Part shown: positions 25,161-34,046 of the stretch, piece after piece
Numbering within the stretch: position 1 is the first letter of the stretch
Layout: each line of letters starts with the position of its first letter
Program-made: the position numbers and the translations under genes
The notes under the pieces: generated by a model
Told to the model about the DNA's origin: nothing
The model's input: only the letters and a program-made list of their open reading frames with translations
Database searches by the model: none
Assembly: GCA_016926455.1 (NCBI GenBank)
Contig: JAFGOO010000074.1
Location: forward strand, 1-45,452
Source of the DNA: Methanosarcinaceae archaeon
GTDB taxonomy: Archaea; Halobacteriota; Methanosarcinia; Methanosarcinales; Methanosarcinaceae
Length of the DNA stretch: 45,452 nt
Direction: 5' to 3'

Positions 25161-27610
25161 ATGACACCCCGGAAATAATGTCCTTTAGTGTAACCTTCTG
25201 TTATGTCCTTGCAGGATATTCGCACATTTTCACCTTCCTCAAAACATTTGTTAAGAGCATTCCTATAAGCCTTTGTAATCCTTTCGATATGGCTGGATTC
25301 AACTGCTCTTGCGTCTATTCGAATACTTGAGACACCGGCTTTGACTATTTCTGGAATGTTTTCAAGCAGGCACAGTTCTTTTGAGTTCAGTAGATAGGTC
25401 CTACAATTAGAATCCATCCTGATGGGAAATGCATATCCTTTCTCGTCTACAAGTTCAAAATCACCGTCTTCACAAGGTGAAGTACATTCCCCAGAACCGC
25501 CGAGAATTCCACTTACCAGACAATGCTCTGATTCCATTAGAGTCAGGCGTCCATGAACTATACATTCAACTGTGCCGGATGTGGTTATTTGTTTTATCTG
25601 CTCAAAGGTCAGTTCCGGCGATAGTACAGCCATTAAGGCACCGTGTTTAAGGAAAAATTCAAGGGACTTCTGGTTGAACACATTGAGGGGGCTGTCAGCT
25701 ATTATTGCAAGTCCTGCCTGCTTTGCAAGTTTGAAAACTCCTAGATTGGACACCAGTACCCCATCAGCAACGAATGTTTTTGCAGTTGAAAGTGTTTCCC
25801 TGACCGAATCCATTTCACCATTTTTGACGATCCGTGGTGTATCTAGATATATCTTTTTTCCAGCCTCATGTACATTTTGCACAGACGCTTCAAGATCTGG
25901 AGTCCCTGAAACATGGTACATCTCGCTTCCAATGTATATCGCATCCGCACCACCTTTAACGGCACTCTGAACGCCTTCAAAATTGGTCACACTGACGGAA
26001 AGCAGGGTTTTTCTGGTTTTATCTTTTTCAAACGATGTTATTTCTTTAATGTAGGGAATTTTTGGTGACCGTTTCCATCTTGTTATTCGCATCGCTTCAA
26101 GCTTGGATATTGTCTGATTTCTGTCAACATTCAACTGCCCCATGGGGACAAATATATCATTGTCGGTTTTGACATCGATGGCAACGGTCTCAAAAACAGT
26201 GTTCCCAAGTTTTCCCAGTTGCTTTTTGATCTGCTCGGAGGTTGTTGGTTTTTTAACAGCGTGTTCAACCACATAATCTGAGTTTGTGTGCACCATAATA
26301 TGATCATGATCTTCGATTTGTAATTCAAACGGTGAGCCTGCAACAGCTTTTGCTGTGATGGTAACAGGTATTTTTCGTATTGGAAAGGTAGATGTAAACG
26401 TTTTTTTCAGGGATTCCATAAGCGATTTATCCAGTGTCCTGTACACAATACTTCCTTTATCTACCTCCTTTTCAAAGGGGATATCAACAACGTATCCCCC
26501 CTCGGCATGGGTTGTTATTCTGTCGTCTATGTACATACGGTACACTGTCTCACCACTCACAACTGCACCCTCGATTCCAATCCCATCACCTGTATCCAGT
26601 GGAGCGGTAAGCACAACACGTACTCGCTTCTGTTTCCGGTCGTAACCGGCAACCATACCTATGGGTATTCCCCGATTGTAGGGACGAAAGCGGTTCATAA
26701 GTTTGCCGCGTGGGTTTCCTAGAAGGTATCCTTCTGTGAACTCCCTGTTAAAGAGCTGTTCAAGGCATAGGATTTCTTCTTCATAGACAAAATAGCCTGA
26801 AGGGTCTTCCAAATACCTGTCTATTAGGTTACGGTATACATGCACAACACCGGCCACATATTCAGGCCGCTTCATTCGCCCTTCAATTTTAAAGGAATCA
26901 ATTCCAGCATCTATGAGTTCCGGTAGGATGCGGCTTGTGTTGAGGTCTTTCGGGCTTAACAGGTACTCACCGTCAGTTTCAACCTTTCTCCCATCAATCT
27001 TTAAATTGTATTTTTTTCGGCATGGCTGAGCGCAGTGTCCCCGATTACCGCTTCTACCTCCGATAATACTGCTTAATAGGCACTGGCCTGAATAAGAAAT
27101 ACAGAGGGCACCATGTATGAATGTTTCGACCTCTATGCCGGTTATCTCTTTAATTTCTCTGATTTCTTCCAGTGTCAACTCTCTTGCAAGTACGACTCTT
27201 TTAACTCCCATACTCTGCAGAAATCGAACCCCTTCGATGTTGTGAACTGTCATCTGAGTACTTGCATGTATAGGAAGTTCAGGTACCAGTTCCCTTGCAA
27301 GTGAGATCAGTCCGATATCCTGCACGATCACAGAATCAACTCCAAACTCTGTTAGGGTGTACAGGGTATTGACGGCATTTTCTATTTCGCTGTCTTTTAT
27401 CAGGGTATTCAGGGTGACGTATGTTTTAACGCCTCGAAGGTGGGCATAGTCGATGACATCCATAAGTTCGTTGATGGTAAAATTAGTAGCATAACTCCTT
27501 GCACTTAATGCCTTCGCTCCAAGGTATACGGCATCTGCACCATTCTCAATTGCAGCCATTAGAGATTCCATATCTCCTGCCGGAGCTAGTAGTTCGGGTT
27601 TCTTGGTCAT
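25157..27610 (-). CDS. U32 peptidase-family protein with two U32 domains (RlhA-like)
   Basis: An 817-residue protein. N-terminal U32 domain (about 1-290) with PELLAPAGDMESLMAAIENGADAVYLG and the four-cysteine cluster GALCISYSGQCLLSS, GHCAQPCRKKY; a middle barrel/DUF3656-type region (about 300-500); then a second, more divergent U32 domain (about 520-800) with VHGRLTLMESEHCLVSG and ECTSPCEDG. Bacterial RlhA (same N-terminal pattern, about 650 residues) hydroxylates 23S rRNA C2501, using an iron-sulfur cluster and prephenate, so RNA hydroxylation is more likely than proteolysis. The start follows a CCCCAAG tract without a clear ribosome site. Confidence 0.82.
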   Translation of the reverse strand: MTKKPELLAPAGDMESLMAAIENGADAVYLGAKALSARSYATNFTINELMDVIDYAHLRGVKTYVTLNTLIKDSEIENAVNTLYTLTEFGVDSVIVQDIGLISLARELVPELPIHASTQMTVHNIEGVRFLQSMGVKRVVLARELTLEEIREIKEITGIEVETFIHGALCISYSGQCLLSSIIGGRSGNRGHCAQPCRKKYNLKIDGRKVETDGEYLLSPKDLNTSRILPELIDAGIDSFKIEGRMKRPEYVAGVVHVYRNLIDRYLEDPSGYFVYEEEILCLEQLFNREFTEGYLLGNPRGKLMNRFRPYNRGIPIGMVAGYDRKQKRVRVVLTAPLDTGDGIGIEGAVVSGETVYRMYIDDRITTHAEGGYVVDIPFEKEVDKGSIVYRTLDKSLMESLKKTFTSTFPIRKIPVTITAKAVAGSPFELQIEDHDHIMVHTNSDYVVEHAVKKPTTSEQIKKQLGKLGNTVFETVAIDVKTDNDIFVPMGQLNVDRNQTISKLEAMRITRWKRSPKIPYIKEITSFEKDKTRKTLLSVSVTNFEGVQSAVKGGADAIYIGSEMYHVSGTPDLEASVQNVHEAGKKIYLDTPRIVKNGEMDSVRETLSTAKTFVADGVLVSNLGVFKLAKQAGLAIIADSPLNVFNQKSLEFFLKHGALMAVLSPELTFEQIKQITTSGTVECIVHGRLTLMESEHCLVSGILGGSGECTSPCEDGDFELVDEKGYAFPIRMDSNCRTYLLNSKELCLLENIPEIVKAGVSSIRIDARAVESSHIERITKAYRNALNKCFEEGENVRISCKDITEGYTKGHYFRGVI

Positions 27611-27760
27611 GTTGCTTGGGGGGAGCAGTAGTGCTGCTACACAATTGCCCTAGGGATCGAATTTCTTGTTTTGTTAGTCATTGAAGGAAAAACAATCGCT
27701 CGTCTATAATGAATTAACTATTTTAATCTGCATTTTTATTAAGGTTAAGCTTATGTTAGA

Positions 27761-27771
27761 TGTATATATTG
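27761..27771 (+). promoter_or_regulatory. TATA box for the DUF89-cooT pair
   Basis: TGTATATATTG precedes the DUF89 start by 31-41 bases; AAGGA at 27789-27793 is the ribosome site. Confidence 0.5.
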
Positions 27772-27801
27772 TAGTACCAAAAACGATAAAGGACTGATTC
27801 A

Positions 27802-28677
27802 ATGAAGATAAATCCAGCCTGTCCACACTGTTTACTGGCAAGAGTGCATTATGAGGCACAACTATCTACCGACGATGAAGAATTGCAGCACAAAGCTGTT
27901 ATTGGAGGCATCGATGTACTTAATGAGATTTATAAACGAGGTGTAACATCAGGTTCAGTTGCTACACTCATCCACAGAAAAGCATATGAAATTCTGAACG
28001 ATAACGACCCTTACTTTAAAGTAAAGCAGCAGAGTAACAGGGCTGCAAAAAGGTTACTGCCCTTTGCACATTCCTTGATTCATGAAGGGAACCCTGATAC
28101 AGGGGAATTATTCAAACGTGCAGTGCTTGCATCTGTCATCGGCAATTACTTTGATTTTGGTATACTGGAGTTCAATGTCACTGTAGATATGTTTGACAGA
28201 ACATTCACGGAACTTTTTGAACGCGGGCTGGATGTGGACGATACGCCTAGAATGCTTGAAATGCTTGATAATGTTGTCTATGTTGCTGATAATTGCGGTG
28301 AGATAGTGCTTGATACGCTGGTCTTTGATGTAATCAGGAATATGGGGTACAAAGTCACGCTGGTGGTCCGCGGTTCTCCCATACTTACGGATGTTACTAT
28401 GGAGGATGTCCGTACATTGGGCATCGATAAAAAAGTTGACCATGTACTTACCACAGGCTCGAATGCAGTGGGTGTTTGTTTTGAGGAAGCTCCTGATGAA
28501 CTTCTCGAAGCCTTTGACAGTGCATCCCTTATCATCAGCAAGGGAATGGCGAACTATGAGACCCTTTCAGAAAGAAAATTCAGGCCAATTGCCTATATGC
28601 TTCGTACCAAATGTCAGAGTGTGGCCAGTGACATGGGTCTTGAAGTGGGTTATTCGGTTGCAAAGTTACTGGAATGA
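27802..28677 (+). CDS. DUF89/ARMT1-family metal-dependent phosphatase
   Basis: A 291-residue protein. The N terminus PACPHCLLARV carries a CxxC pair typical of subfamily I; the C-terminal domain shows VVYVADNCGEIVLDTLV (metal-binding Asp/Asn/Glu), VVRGSPILTDVT and ISKGMANYETLSE, the DUF89 active-site blocks. Family members are divalent-metal phosphatases that remove damaged phosphometabolites. It is followed after 15 bases by cooT, a pairing that suggests a link to metal handling (inference). Confidence 0.85.
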   Translation: MKINPACPHCLLARVHYEAQLSTDDEELQHKAVIGGIDVLNEIYKRGVTSGSVATLIHRKAYEILNDNDPYFKVKQQSNRAAKRLLPFAHSLIHEGNPDTGELFKRAVLASVIGNYFDFGILEFNVTVDMFDRTFTELFERGLDVDDTPRMLEMLDNVVYVADNCGEIVLDTLVFDVIRNMGYKVTLVVRGSPILTDVTMEDVRTLGIDKKVDHVLTTGSNAVGVCFEEAPDELLEAFDSASLIISKGMANYETLSERKFRPIAYMLRTKCQSVASDMGLEVGYSVAKLLE

Positions 28678-28692
28678 GAGAGGATATTGAAG

Positions 28693-28881
28693 ATGTGTGA
28701 ACTGAACGCATTGCTTGTTAGTGGAGATAAACGTGAACTTGTAATGGAATCGGTTACTAGGATGTTAGTTGACGGTGAGTCGATCGAACTTACCGGTATA
28801 TTTGGTGACAGGAAGATCGTTTCAGGTTCAATAAAGGAAGTAGATTTTTCGAAAGGGGAAACTATAATACTTGGGAAGTGA
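28693..28881 (+). CDS. cooT: CooT-family small nickel-binding protein
   Basis: A 62-residue protein beginning MCELNALLV, with VMESVTRMLVDGESIELTGIFGDRKIVSGSIKEVDF, closely matching the CooT family (dimeric beta-barrel Ni protein first found with CO dehydrogenase). Cys2, the known Ni ligand, is retained. The ATG at 28693 is preferred to the in-frame TTG at 28687 because it puts Cys at position 2 and lies 10 bases after GAGAGG. No CODH genes are in the window. Confidence 0.8.
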   Translation: MCELNALLVSGDKRELVMESVTRMLVDGESIELTGIFGDRKIVSGSIKEVDFSKGETIILGK

Positions 28882-28934
28882 GTAATAAAATATATAGACA
28901 CCTGGAATGGGGGTTTTTTGTAATTTCAGCACCT

Positions 28935-28950
28935 CTATATACATATATAG
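28935..28950 (+). promoter_or_regulatory. gap promoter TATA region
   Basis: CTATATACATATATAG is a near-perfect palindromic TATA tract 47-62 bases before the gap start; AGGAG at 28983-28987 is the ribosome site. Just upstream, GGGGGTTTTTTG (about 28908-28920) may end the cooT transcript. Confidence 0.5.
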
Positions 28951-28996
28951 TAAAAACCTGACTATATCATATTAAATTAATTAGGAGTTATATCGA

Positions 28997-30004
28997 ATGG
29001 TAAAAGTAAAAGTTGCAGTAAATGGATATGGCACCATAGGGAAAAGAGTGGCAGATGCCGTAGCTATGCAGGATGATATGGAGATTATCGGTGTTTCCAA
29101 GACGAGACCAAATTTTGAAGCGGCAATGGCACAGCAAAAAGGTTATGATGTATATACGCTTGCAGACAGGGTGGGTAGCTTCGAAGAGGCAGGAATGCCT
29201 GCAGCTGGAACTGTGGAAGAAATGGTCCAGAATGCCGATGTGGTCGTTGACTGCACACCCGGAGGCATGGGAGAAGCAAACAAAGCTCTTTATGAAAAAG
29301 CAGGATCCAAGGCTATATGGCAGGGTGGTGAAGATCATGAACTTGCAGGTTGCTCTTTCAATGCCAACTCAAATTATGAAAAAGCACTTGGTCGTGATTT
29401 TGTAAGGGTTGTATCTTGTAACACAACCGGTCTCTGCAGGGTGATATCTCCTCTTGACAGGGAGTTTGGGATCAAAAAAGTGCGTGTGACTCTGCTTCGC
29501 AGATCTGCTGACCCCGGGGATATCAAACATGGTCCTATCAATGCTATTGTACCAAGTCCAATCAAACTACCATCACACCACGGTCCTGATGTAAAGACGG
29601 TGCTTCCTCAAATTGATATTACAACAACGGCCGTCAAAATCTCAACTACCTTGATGCATCTTCACACAGTAAACATGGAATTTACTGGTGAATGCACGGC
29701 AAAGGATGTTGAGGATGTGCTTGGAAAGCAGCCGCGTATCCGGTTCGTGGGTCAGGGCATAACATCGACTGCCGAGGTTATGGAACTTGCAAGGGATATG
29801 TTTCGTCCAAGAAGCGATATGTGGGAGAACTGTGTATGGAACGAATCTATCAGCATGTATGAAGGTGAGCTGTACTTCTTCCAAGCGATACATCAGGAAT
29901 CGGACGTTATTCCTGAAAATATCGATGCTATCCGCGCCATGATGGAAATTGAGACCAATGCTGAAAAGTCGATAGCAAAGACAAACAAAGCAATGGGTAT
30001 TTGA
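28997..30004 (+). CDS. gap: Glyceraldehyde-3-phosphate dehydrogenase, type II
   Basis: A 335-residue archaeal type II GAPDH. VKVAVNGYGTIGKRVADAV is the NAD(P) loop, VDCTPGGMG and IWQGGEDHEL are family blocks, and VVSCNTTGLCRV contains the catalytic Cys. It interconverts glyceraldehyde 3-phosphate and 1,3-bisphosphoglycerate, in methanogens mainly for gluconeogenesis. The following FBPase-type gene, 9 bases on, fits the same direction. Confidence 0.95.
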   Translation: MVKVKVAVNGYGTIGKRVADAVAMQDDMEIIGVSKTRPNFEAAMAQQKGYDVYTLADRVGSFEEAGMPAAGTVEEMVQNADVVVDCTPGGMGEANKALYEKAGSKAIWQGGEDHELAGCSFNANSNYEKALGRDFVRVVSCNTTGLCRVISPLDREFGIKKVRVTLLRRSADPGDIKHGPINAIVPSPIKLPSHHGPDVKTVLPQIDITTTAVKISTTLMHLHTVNMEFTGECTAKDVEDVLGKQPRIRFVGQGITSTAEVMELARDMFRPRSDMWENCVWNESISMYEGELYFFQAIHQESDVIPENIDAIRAMMEIETNAEKSIAKTNKAMGI

Positions 30005-30013
30005 CCTGTTTTT

Positions 30014-30817
30014 ATGGTTCATGATTCAGGTTTTCTGGAACTCTGCAACCGTGCATCAAAGGCAGCAACGGAGGCTATTGTGGATTTTGTCGGCACAGCC
30101 GAGGCCAATAGGACGCTTTACCAAGGCGCTGACGGAACCGCGACAAAAGTGATAGACGAGGTTGCTGAGAATGCAATCTTTGAGGTCTTAAAAAGTGATG
30201 GCAGGTCAATGAGGATAGTGAGCGAGGAATTCGGGGAAAAGATATTTGGTAATAACCCGGAGTTTTCTGTTTTGCTTGACCCTCTTGATGGGACATACAA
30301 TGCTGCATTTGGTATTCCGTGTTATTGCGTATCGATTGCAATAGGTGATCCAGATTTGTCTAACACCCAGTTCGGGTATGTACGGAATCTCGCAGACGGG
30401 GAGACATATCATGCAGAATACGGGAAACATGCATACCTAAATGGCAAAAGAATTAAAACATCCGATAATTCGAATCTTAATGAGTTTTGCATAAGTGTTT
30501 ATGAATGCCACCCAAAGGTGCAGAGAACCACGAAGTTATGTAAAAAGGTTCGAAGAATAAGGATTCTTGGAAGCGTAGCACTGGAGTTGTGCTACGTGGC
30601 ATCAGGTAAGATAGATGCATTTATCGACGTTCGTGGCGCTCTGCGTTTAACTGATGTGGCTGCTGGAAAGTTTATAGTTGAGGAATCTGGAGGGGTTGTT
30701 ACCAATAGTCTTGGGGCTGGACTTAAGCTACCAGATAGTTTTGCCAATCGTGTGGATATGATCGCATCCAACGGATGTGCTCACATGGAAATCCTGAAAT
30801 TGTCTGCGAGGAGATAA
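30014..30817 (+). CDS. FBPase/IMPase-family phosphatase (possible NADP phosphatase)
   Basis: A 267-residue Mg-dependent, Li-sensitive phosphatase-fold protein with ADGTATKVIDEVAEN, VSEEFGE (metal Glu pair), LLDPLDGTYNAAFGIP (DPxDGT motif) and DVRGALRLTDVAAGKFIVEESGG. Archaeal members dephosphorylate fructose 1,6-bisphosphate and inositol 1-phosphate. In Methanocaldococcus a relative is fused to NAD kinase and acts on NADP; here nadK starts one base after the stop, so NADP phosphatase activity is also possible. Inositol-phosphate hydrolysis would serve ino1 upstream. Confidence 0.88.
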   Translation: MVHDSGFLELCNRASKAATEAIVDFVGTAEANRTLYQGADGTATKVIDEVAENAIFEVLKSDGRSMRIVSEEFGEKIFGNNPEFSVLLDPLDGTYNAAFGIPCYCVSIAIGDPDLSNTQFGYVRNLADGETYHAEYGKHAYLNGKRIKTSDNSNLNEFCISVYECHPKVQRTTKLCKKVRRIRILGSVALELCYVASGKIDAFIDVRGALRLTDVAAGKFIVEESGGVVTNSLGAGLKLPDSFANRVDMIASNGCAHMEILKLSARR

Positions 30818-30818
30818 A

Positions 30819-31655
30819 TTGAAGGTGGGGAAAATCGGAATCGTATCAAGATGTGATCATGTAGATGCACTTAATATGGTCAGGTCGATTCTGGACCATT
30901 TCAAACCAGAGGTTGATATTGTAGTCGGGCCAAAAACGTCCGATGCGATTGGTATCAAAGGCAATGAAGTCGTGCCCGTGAGGGATATGCGAGATGCAGG
31001 AGTGGAAATTGTAGTGTCGGTTGGTGGTGACGGTACGGTTCTTCGAAACATTTCCAAAATGGAAAATCCACTTCCAATACTGGGTATTAACATGGGTACA
31101 CTTGGTTTTCTTGTGGATGTCAACCCCGAAGATGCCATTGAAACAATTGGAAACGTGCTCAATGGTTTTACCTATAATGAGCGTTCGAGGCTGGCAGTTT
31201 CGTTGAATAGCGAGCCACTTCCACCTGCTACCAATGAGGTCGTATTGATTACGGCAAGACCTGCAAAGATTCTTACCTTCAGGATTTCTGTGGATGAATG
31301 TGAATTTAAGGAACTGAGGGCAGATGGTGTTGTTTTTGCAACACCTACGGGTTCCACTGCTTATGCCATGAGTGCAGGTGGACCTATCATTGATCCTCGT
31401 GTGGATGCCGCACTTATCGTGCCCATTGCACCTTTTAAGCTATCGTCAAGGCCTTCGGTGGTTCCAGCTAATAGCGTCATCAAAGTGGAGATAACGATTC
31501 CAGAAAAAGAAGCAGTTGTTGTTATAGATGGACAGCATAGTTATACGATTTTGGAGCCTGATGTAGTTACCCTTACAAAGGCAAAACATCCAGCGCGTTT
31601 TGTGAACACCTCGATAACCGACTTTTATGAGAAGGTTCAAACTAAACTGGCGTAA
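30819..31655 (+). CDS. nadK: NAD kinase
   Basis: A 278-residue kinase making NADP from NAD. VSVGGDGTVLRNIS is the GGDGT motif, NMGTLGFL and ATPTGSTAYAMSAGGPII the substrate blocks. The start is a TTG at 30819, supported by GGAG eight bases before and by LKVGKIGIVSR at the N terminus. It directly abuts the phosphatase gene (one base between), reproducing in two genes the fused phosphatase-kinase order of Methanocaldococcus. Confidence 0.93.
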   Translation: MKVGKIGIVSRCDHVDALNMVRSILDHFKPEVDIVVGPKTSDAIGIKGNEVVPVRDMRDAGVEIVVSVGGDGTVLRNISKMENPLPILGINMGTLGFLVDVNPEDAIETIGNVLNGFTYNERSRLAVSLNSEPLPPATNEVVLITARPAKILTFRISVDECEFKELRADGVVFATPTGSTAYAMSAGGPIIDPRVDAALIVPIAPFKLSSRPSVVPANSVIKVEITIPEKEAVVVIDGQHSYTILEPDVVTLTKAKHPARFVNTSITDFYEKVQTKLA

Positions 31656-31661
31656 TCAGGT

Positions 31662-32444
31662 ATGGAACTGGAAGATATATTACAAAAAATTAAAAGTGGG
31701 CAGATGGATATTGAGTATGCGGTAATCCATCTTCGATCAATGGGTTTTGCATCGGTTATGGATATCGCAAAGATTGATACGCATCGCATACACCGCACCG
31801 GTGTGGTAGAGGCTGTGCTTGCTGAGGGCAAAATGAATGATGATCTGGTGGAGATTGTAAAGATACAGGTCATTCATGCAGGAAGAGCGCTGATTACACG
31901 TGTTTCTGACGAACAGATGGAAGCGATTCGGCGTACTTTCAAGCCTGATGAGATCCAGTGGCATAAGCGTGCACGGGCAGTGGTTGTACACGACGGCACG
32001 CCACGTGCAGTATCAGGTGGTGTGGTCGGTATTCTATCGGCAGGTACGGCTGATGTTGGCGTTGCCGAGGAGGCACGGGTGGCGTCTCTGGAAATGGGGT
32101 GTGAGGTAATTGCGATCTATGACGTTGGTGTGGCAGGTATTCACAGACTAATGCCACAGATTGCAAAATTGAAAGAACAGGGTGTTGGAGCCGTCGTGGT
32201 TGCGGCCGGGCGCGAAGGAACACTTCCCACCATTGTTGCGGGCTTGATCGATGTACCTGTGATTGGTGTTCCTGTGTCCACAGGATACGGGGCAGGCGGC
32301 AGTGGTGAGGCCGCCCTTCTGTCAATGCTCCAGTCATGTTCAATCATCAGTGTCGTGAATATTGACGCAGGTTTTGTTGCGGGTGCATTTGCGGCGAGGA
32401 TTGCGAATATGCTGGCAGAGGCTCGGAGTACAAACCGTGGGTAG
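31662..32444 (+). CDS. larB: LarB, pyridinium-3,5-biscarboxylate mononucleotide synthase
   Basis: A 260-residue protein. The C-terminal half resembles AIR carboxylase PurE: VGILSAGTADVGVAEEA, IYDVGVAGIHRLM, VVAAGREGTLPTIVAGL and GVPVSTGYGAGGSGEAALLSML. These blocks identify LarB, which carboxylates and cleaves nicotinic acid adenine dinucleotide in the first step to the nickel-pincer nucleotide cofactor. It follows nadK by six bases. No larC or larE is present nearby. Ends TAG AAT TAA. Confidence 0.88.
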   Translation: MELEDILQKIKSGQMDIEYAVIHLRSMGFASVMDIAKIDTHRIHRTGVVEAVLAEGKMNDDLVEIVKIQVIHAGRALITRVSDEQMEAIRRTFKPDEIQWHKRARAVVVHDGTPRAVSGGVVGILSAGTADVGVAEEARVASLEMGCEVIAIYDVGVAGIHRLMPQIAKLKEQGVGAVVVAAGREGTLPTIVAGLIDVPVIGVPVSTGYGAGGSGEAALLSMLQSCSIISVVNIDAGFVAGAFAARIANMLAEARSTNRG

Positions 32445-32514
32445 AATTAATTCATTTCTGGCTCTTTTTCGTGTTTTAGCATCACAAGATTTGACAGTCA
32501 CCGTGAATCCCAAA

Positions 32515-32525
32515 TTATATATATA
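32515..32525 (+). promoter_or_regulatory. TATA box for aksA
   Basis: TTATATATATA lies about 42-52 bases before the aksA start. Confidence 0.5.
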
Positions 32526-32566
32526 CCCTTCTAACTATGTTCGAATGAGCGACAGGAACCGATACC

Positions 32567-33751
32567 ATGTCTGATATTTCAGAATACTCGAGAAATGAAT
32601 TGATGAAATTCATTGATATAAATCCGCTTGATATCGAAATTTGTGATGTAACTCTGCGTGATGGGGAGCAGACTCCGGGTGTCGCATTCACCAAAAATGA
32701 GAAGGTTGCGCTTGCCTGTGAGCTTGATGCAGTGGGAATTGAAGTAATAGAAGCGGGTTTTCCGGTGGTTTCATCTGCGGAAAAAAATATTGTGAGAGAA
32801 ATTGCAGATATGGGACTTGATGCAAAGATATGCTGTCTTGCCCGTGCGGTTATTGGGGATGTGGACGCTGCGATTGACTGTAATGTAGATATAGTGAGTA
32901 TTTTCATAGCGATGTCGGATCTACATCTGAAGTATAAGTATCACAAGACATATGAAGAAATGTGTGAATGTGCGTGGAGAACTATTGAACATGCAAAAGA
33001 CCATGGGCTTGGAGTCCGATTTGCAGCAGAAGATGCGACCAGAACTGGTATTGAAAAGCTCAAGGAAGCATTTCTGACAGTAGAAGAGTATAAAGTGGAC
33101 TATGTAAGTATAGCAGATACCATTGGAATTCTCAATCCAAGCACTACCCATTATCTGGTAAGCGAGATAAAGAAAACTGTACACACTCCCATTTGCATAC
33201 ACTGTCACAATGATCTCGGCATGGCAACTGCAAATACGCTTGCTGCGGCAGAGGCCGGTGCCAAGCAGCTTCATACAACCATAAACGGTATTGGAGAAAG
33301 GGCCGGTAATGCCGCCTTAGAGGAAGTGCTCGTAGCACTGCGAGTGCAGTATGGAATTGATCGTTATGATACTACCCGACTTACGAATCTTTCCAATTTG
33401 GTTAAAGAATTTTCAGGTATCCCGATAGCAGTCAATAAGGCTATTGTAGGGAAACATGCATTTTCACATGAATCGGGTATTCACGTTGCAGCTATTCTGG
33501 AAGAGCCTCGAACGTATGAGCTTTTTTTGCCAGAGATGGTGGGCAACAGGCGCAATTTGATTGTGGGTAAACATACAGGTACCAAGGCGCTTAAAGGGAT
33601 CATCAGAGATATGGGTTATTCCTTGGAGCACGATGAACTTTGCGATTTAATCGATAGAGTAAAAATCTGCACTGAAGCAAAGCGAGGAATACCCAGAAAT
33701 AGGCTCGAAGAGATGATCCTTGACGTTAAAGTTAAGATGCATGATTTGTGA
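32567..33751 (+). CDS. aksA: Homocitrate synthase (AksA/NifV-like)
   Basis: A 394-residue member of the isopropylmalate/homocitrate synthase family: ICDVTLRDGEQTPGVAFT at residues 26-43, FAAEDATRT, IHCHNDLGMATANTLAAAEAGA (metal His pair), GIGERAGNAALEEV and HAFSHESGIHVAAIL. It lacks the C-terminal leucine-feedback domain, arguing against LeuA and CimA. In methanogens AksA builds 2-oxosuberate for coenzyme B; NifV makes homocitrate for FeMo-cofactor. The nearby nrpR/glnA context leaves NifV open, but AksA is the default. Confidence 0.85.
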   Translation: MSDISEYSRNELMKFIDINPLDIEICDVTLRDGEQTPGVAFTKNEKVALACELDAVGIEVIEAGFPVVSSAEKNIVREIADMGLDAKICCLARAVIGDVDAAIDCNVDIVSIFIAMSDLHLKYKYHKTYEEMCECAWRTIEHAKDHGLGVRFAAEDATRTGIEKLKEAFLTVEEYKVDYVSIADTIGILNPSTTHYLVSEIKKTVHTPICIHCHNDLGMATANTLAAAEAGAKQLHTTINGIGERAGNAALEEVLVALRVQYGIDRYDTTRLTNLSNLVKEFSGIPIAVNKAIVGKHAFSHESGIHVAAILEEPRTYELFLPEMVGNRRNLIVGKHTGTKALKGIIRDMGYSLEHDELCDLIDRVKICTEAKRGIPRNRLEEMILDVKVKMHDL

Positions 33752-33775
33752 AGCAAGAAGTTAGTAAATTCGTTT

Positions 33776-33840
33776 TTACTTTACGATAATTGGGGTGTAG
33801 GGGTATGATTTATCCCATGACTTTAGTCGAGGGAGTAGTC
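33776..33840. mobile_element. Solo end-to-end remnant of the IS200/IS605-type element
   Basis: About 65 bases copy the left flank seen at 35343-35386 (TTACGATAATTGGGGTGTAG, then CCCATGAC) joined directly to the right end seen at 35853-35876 (GACTTTAGTCG, then GGGAGTAGTCAG). It thus looks like the same element with its interior deleted: a MITE-like derivative. The remainder of the 33752-34046 gap holds nothing recognised. Confidence 0.6.
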
Positions 33841-34046
33841 AGCAACTTTCCGAAAAATGGGGCTATAAAATACCTATGGTACTGGTGCGATTTTGTAAGG
33901 ATTATGGGTCATACTTTAATGCCGAATGCTACATTATTTGATTATTCGTAAATGACAGTTTCGTGTTCAACACCAAAAAATTTGACAGCCACCTTTTATG
34001 TAATTAACGACTAGTCATTTGCCCAGTCCACTGATAATTAATATTT

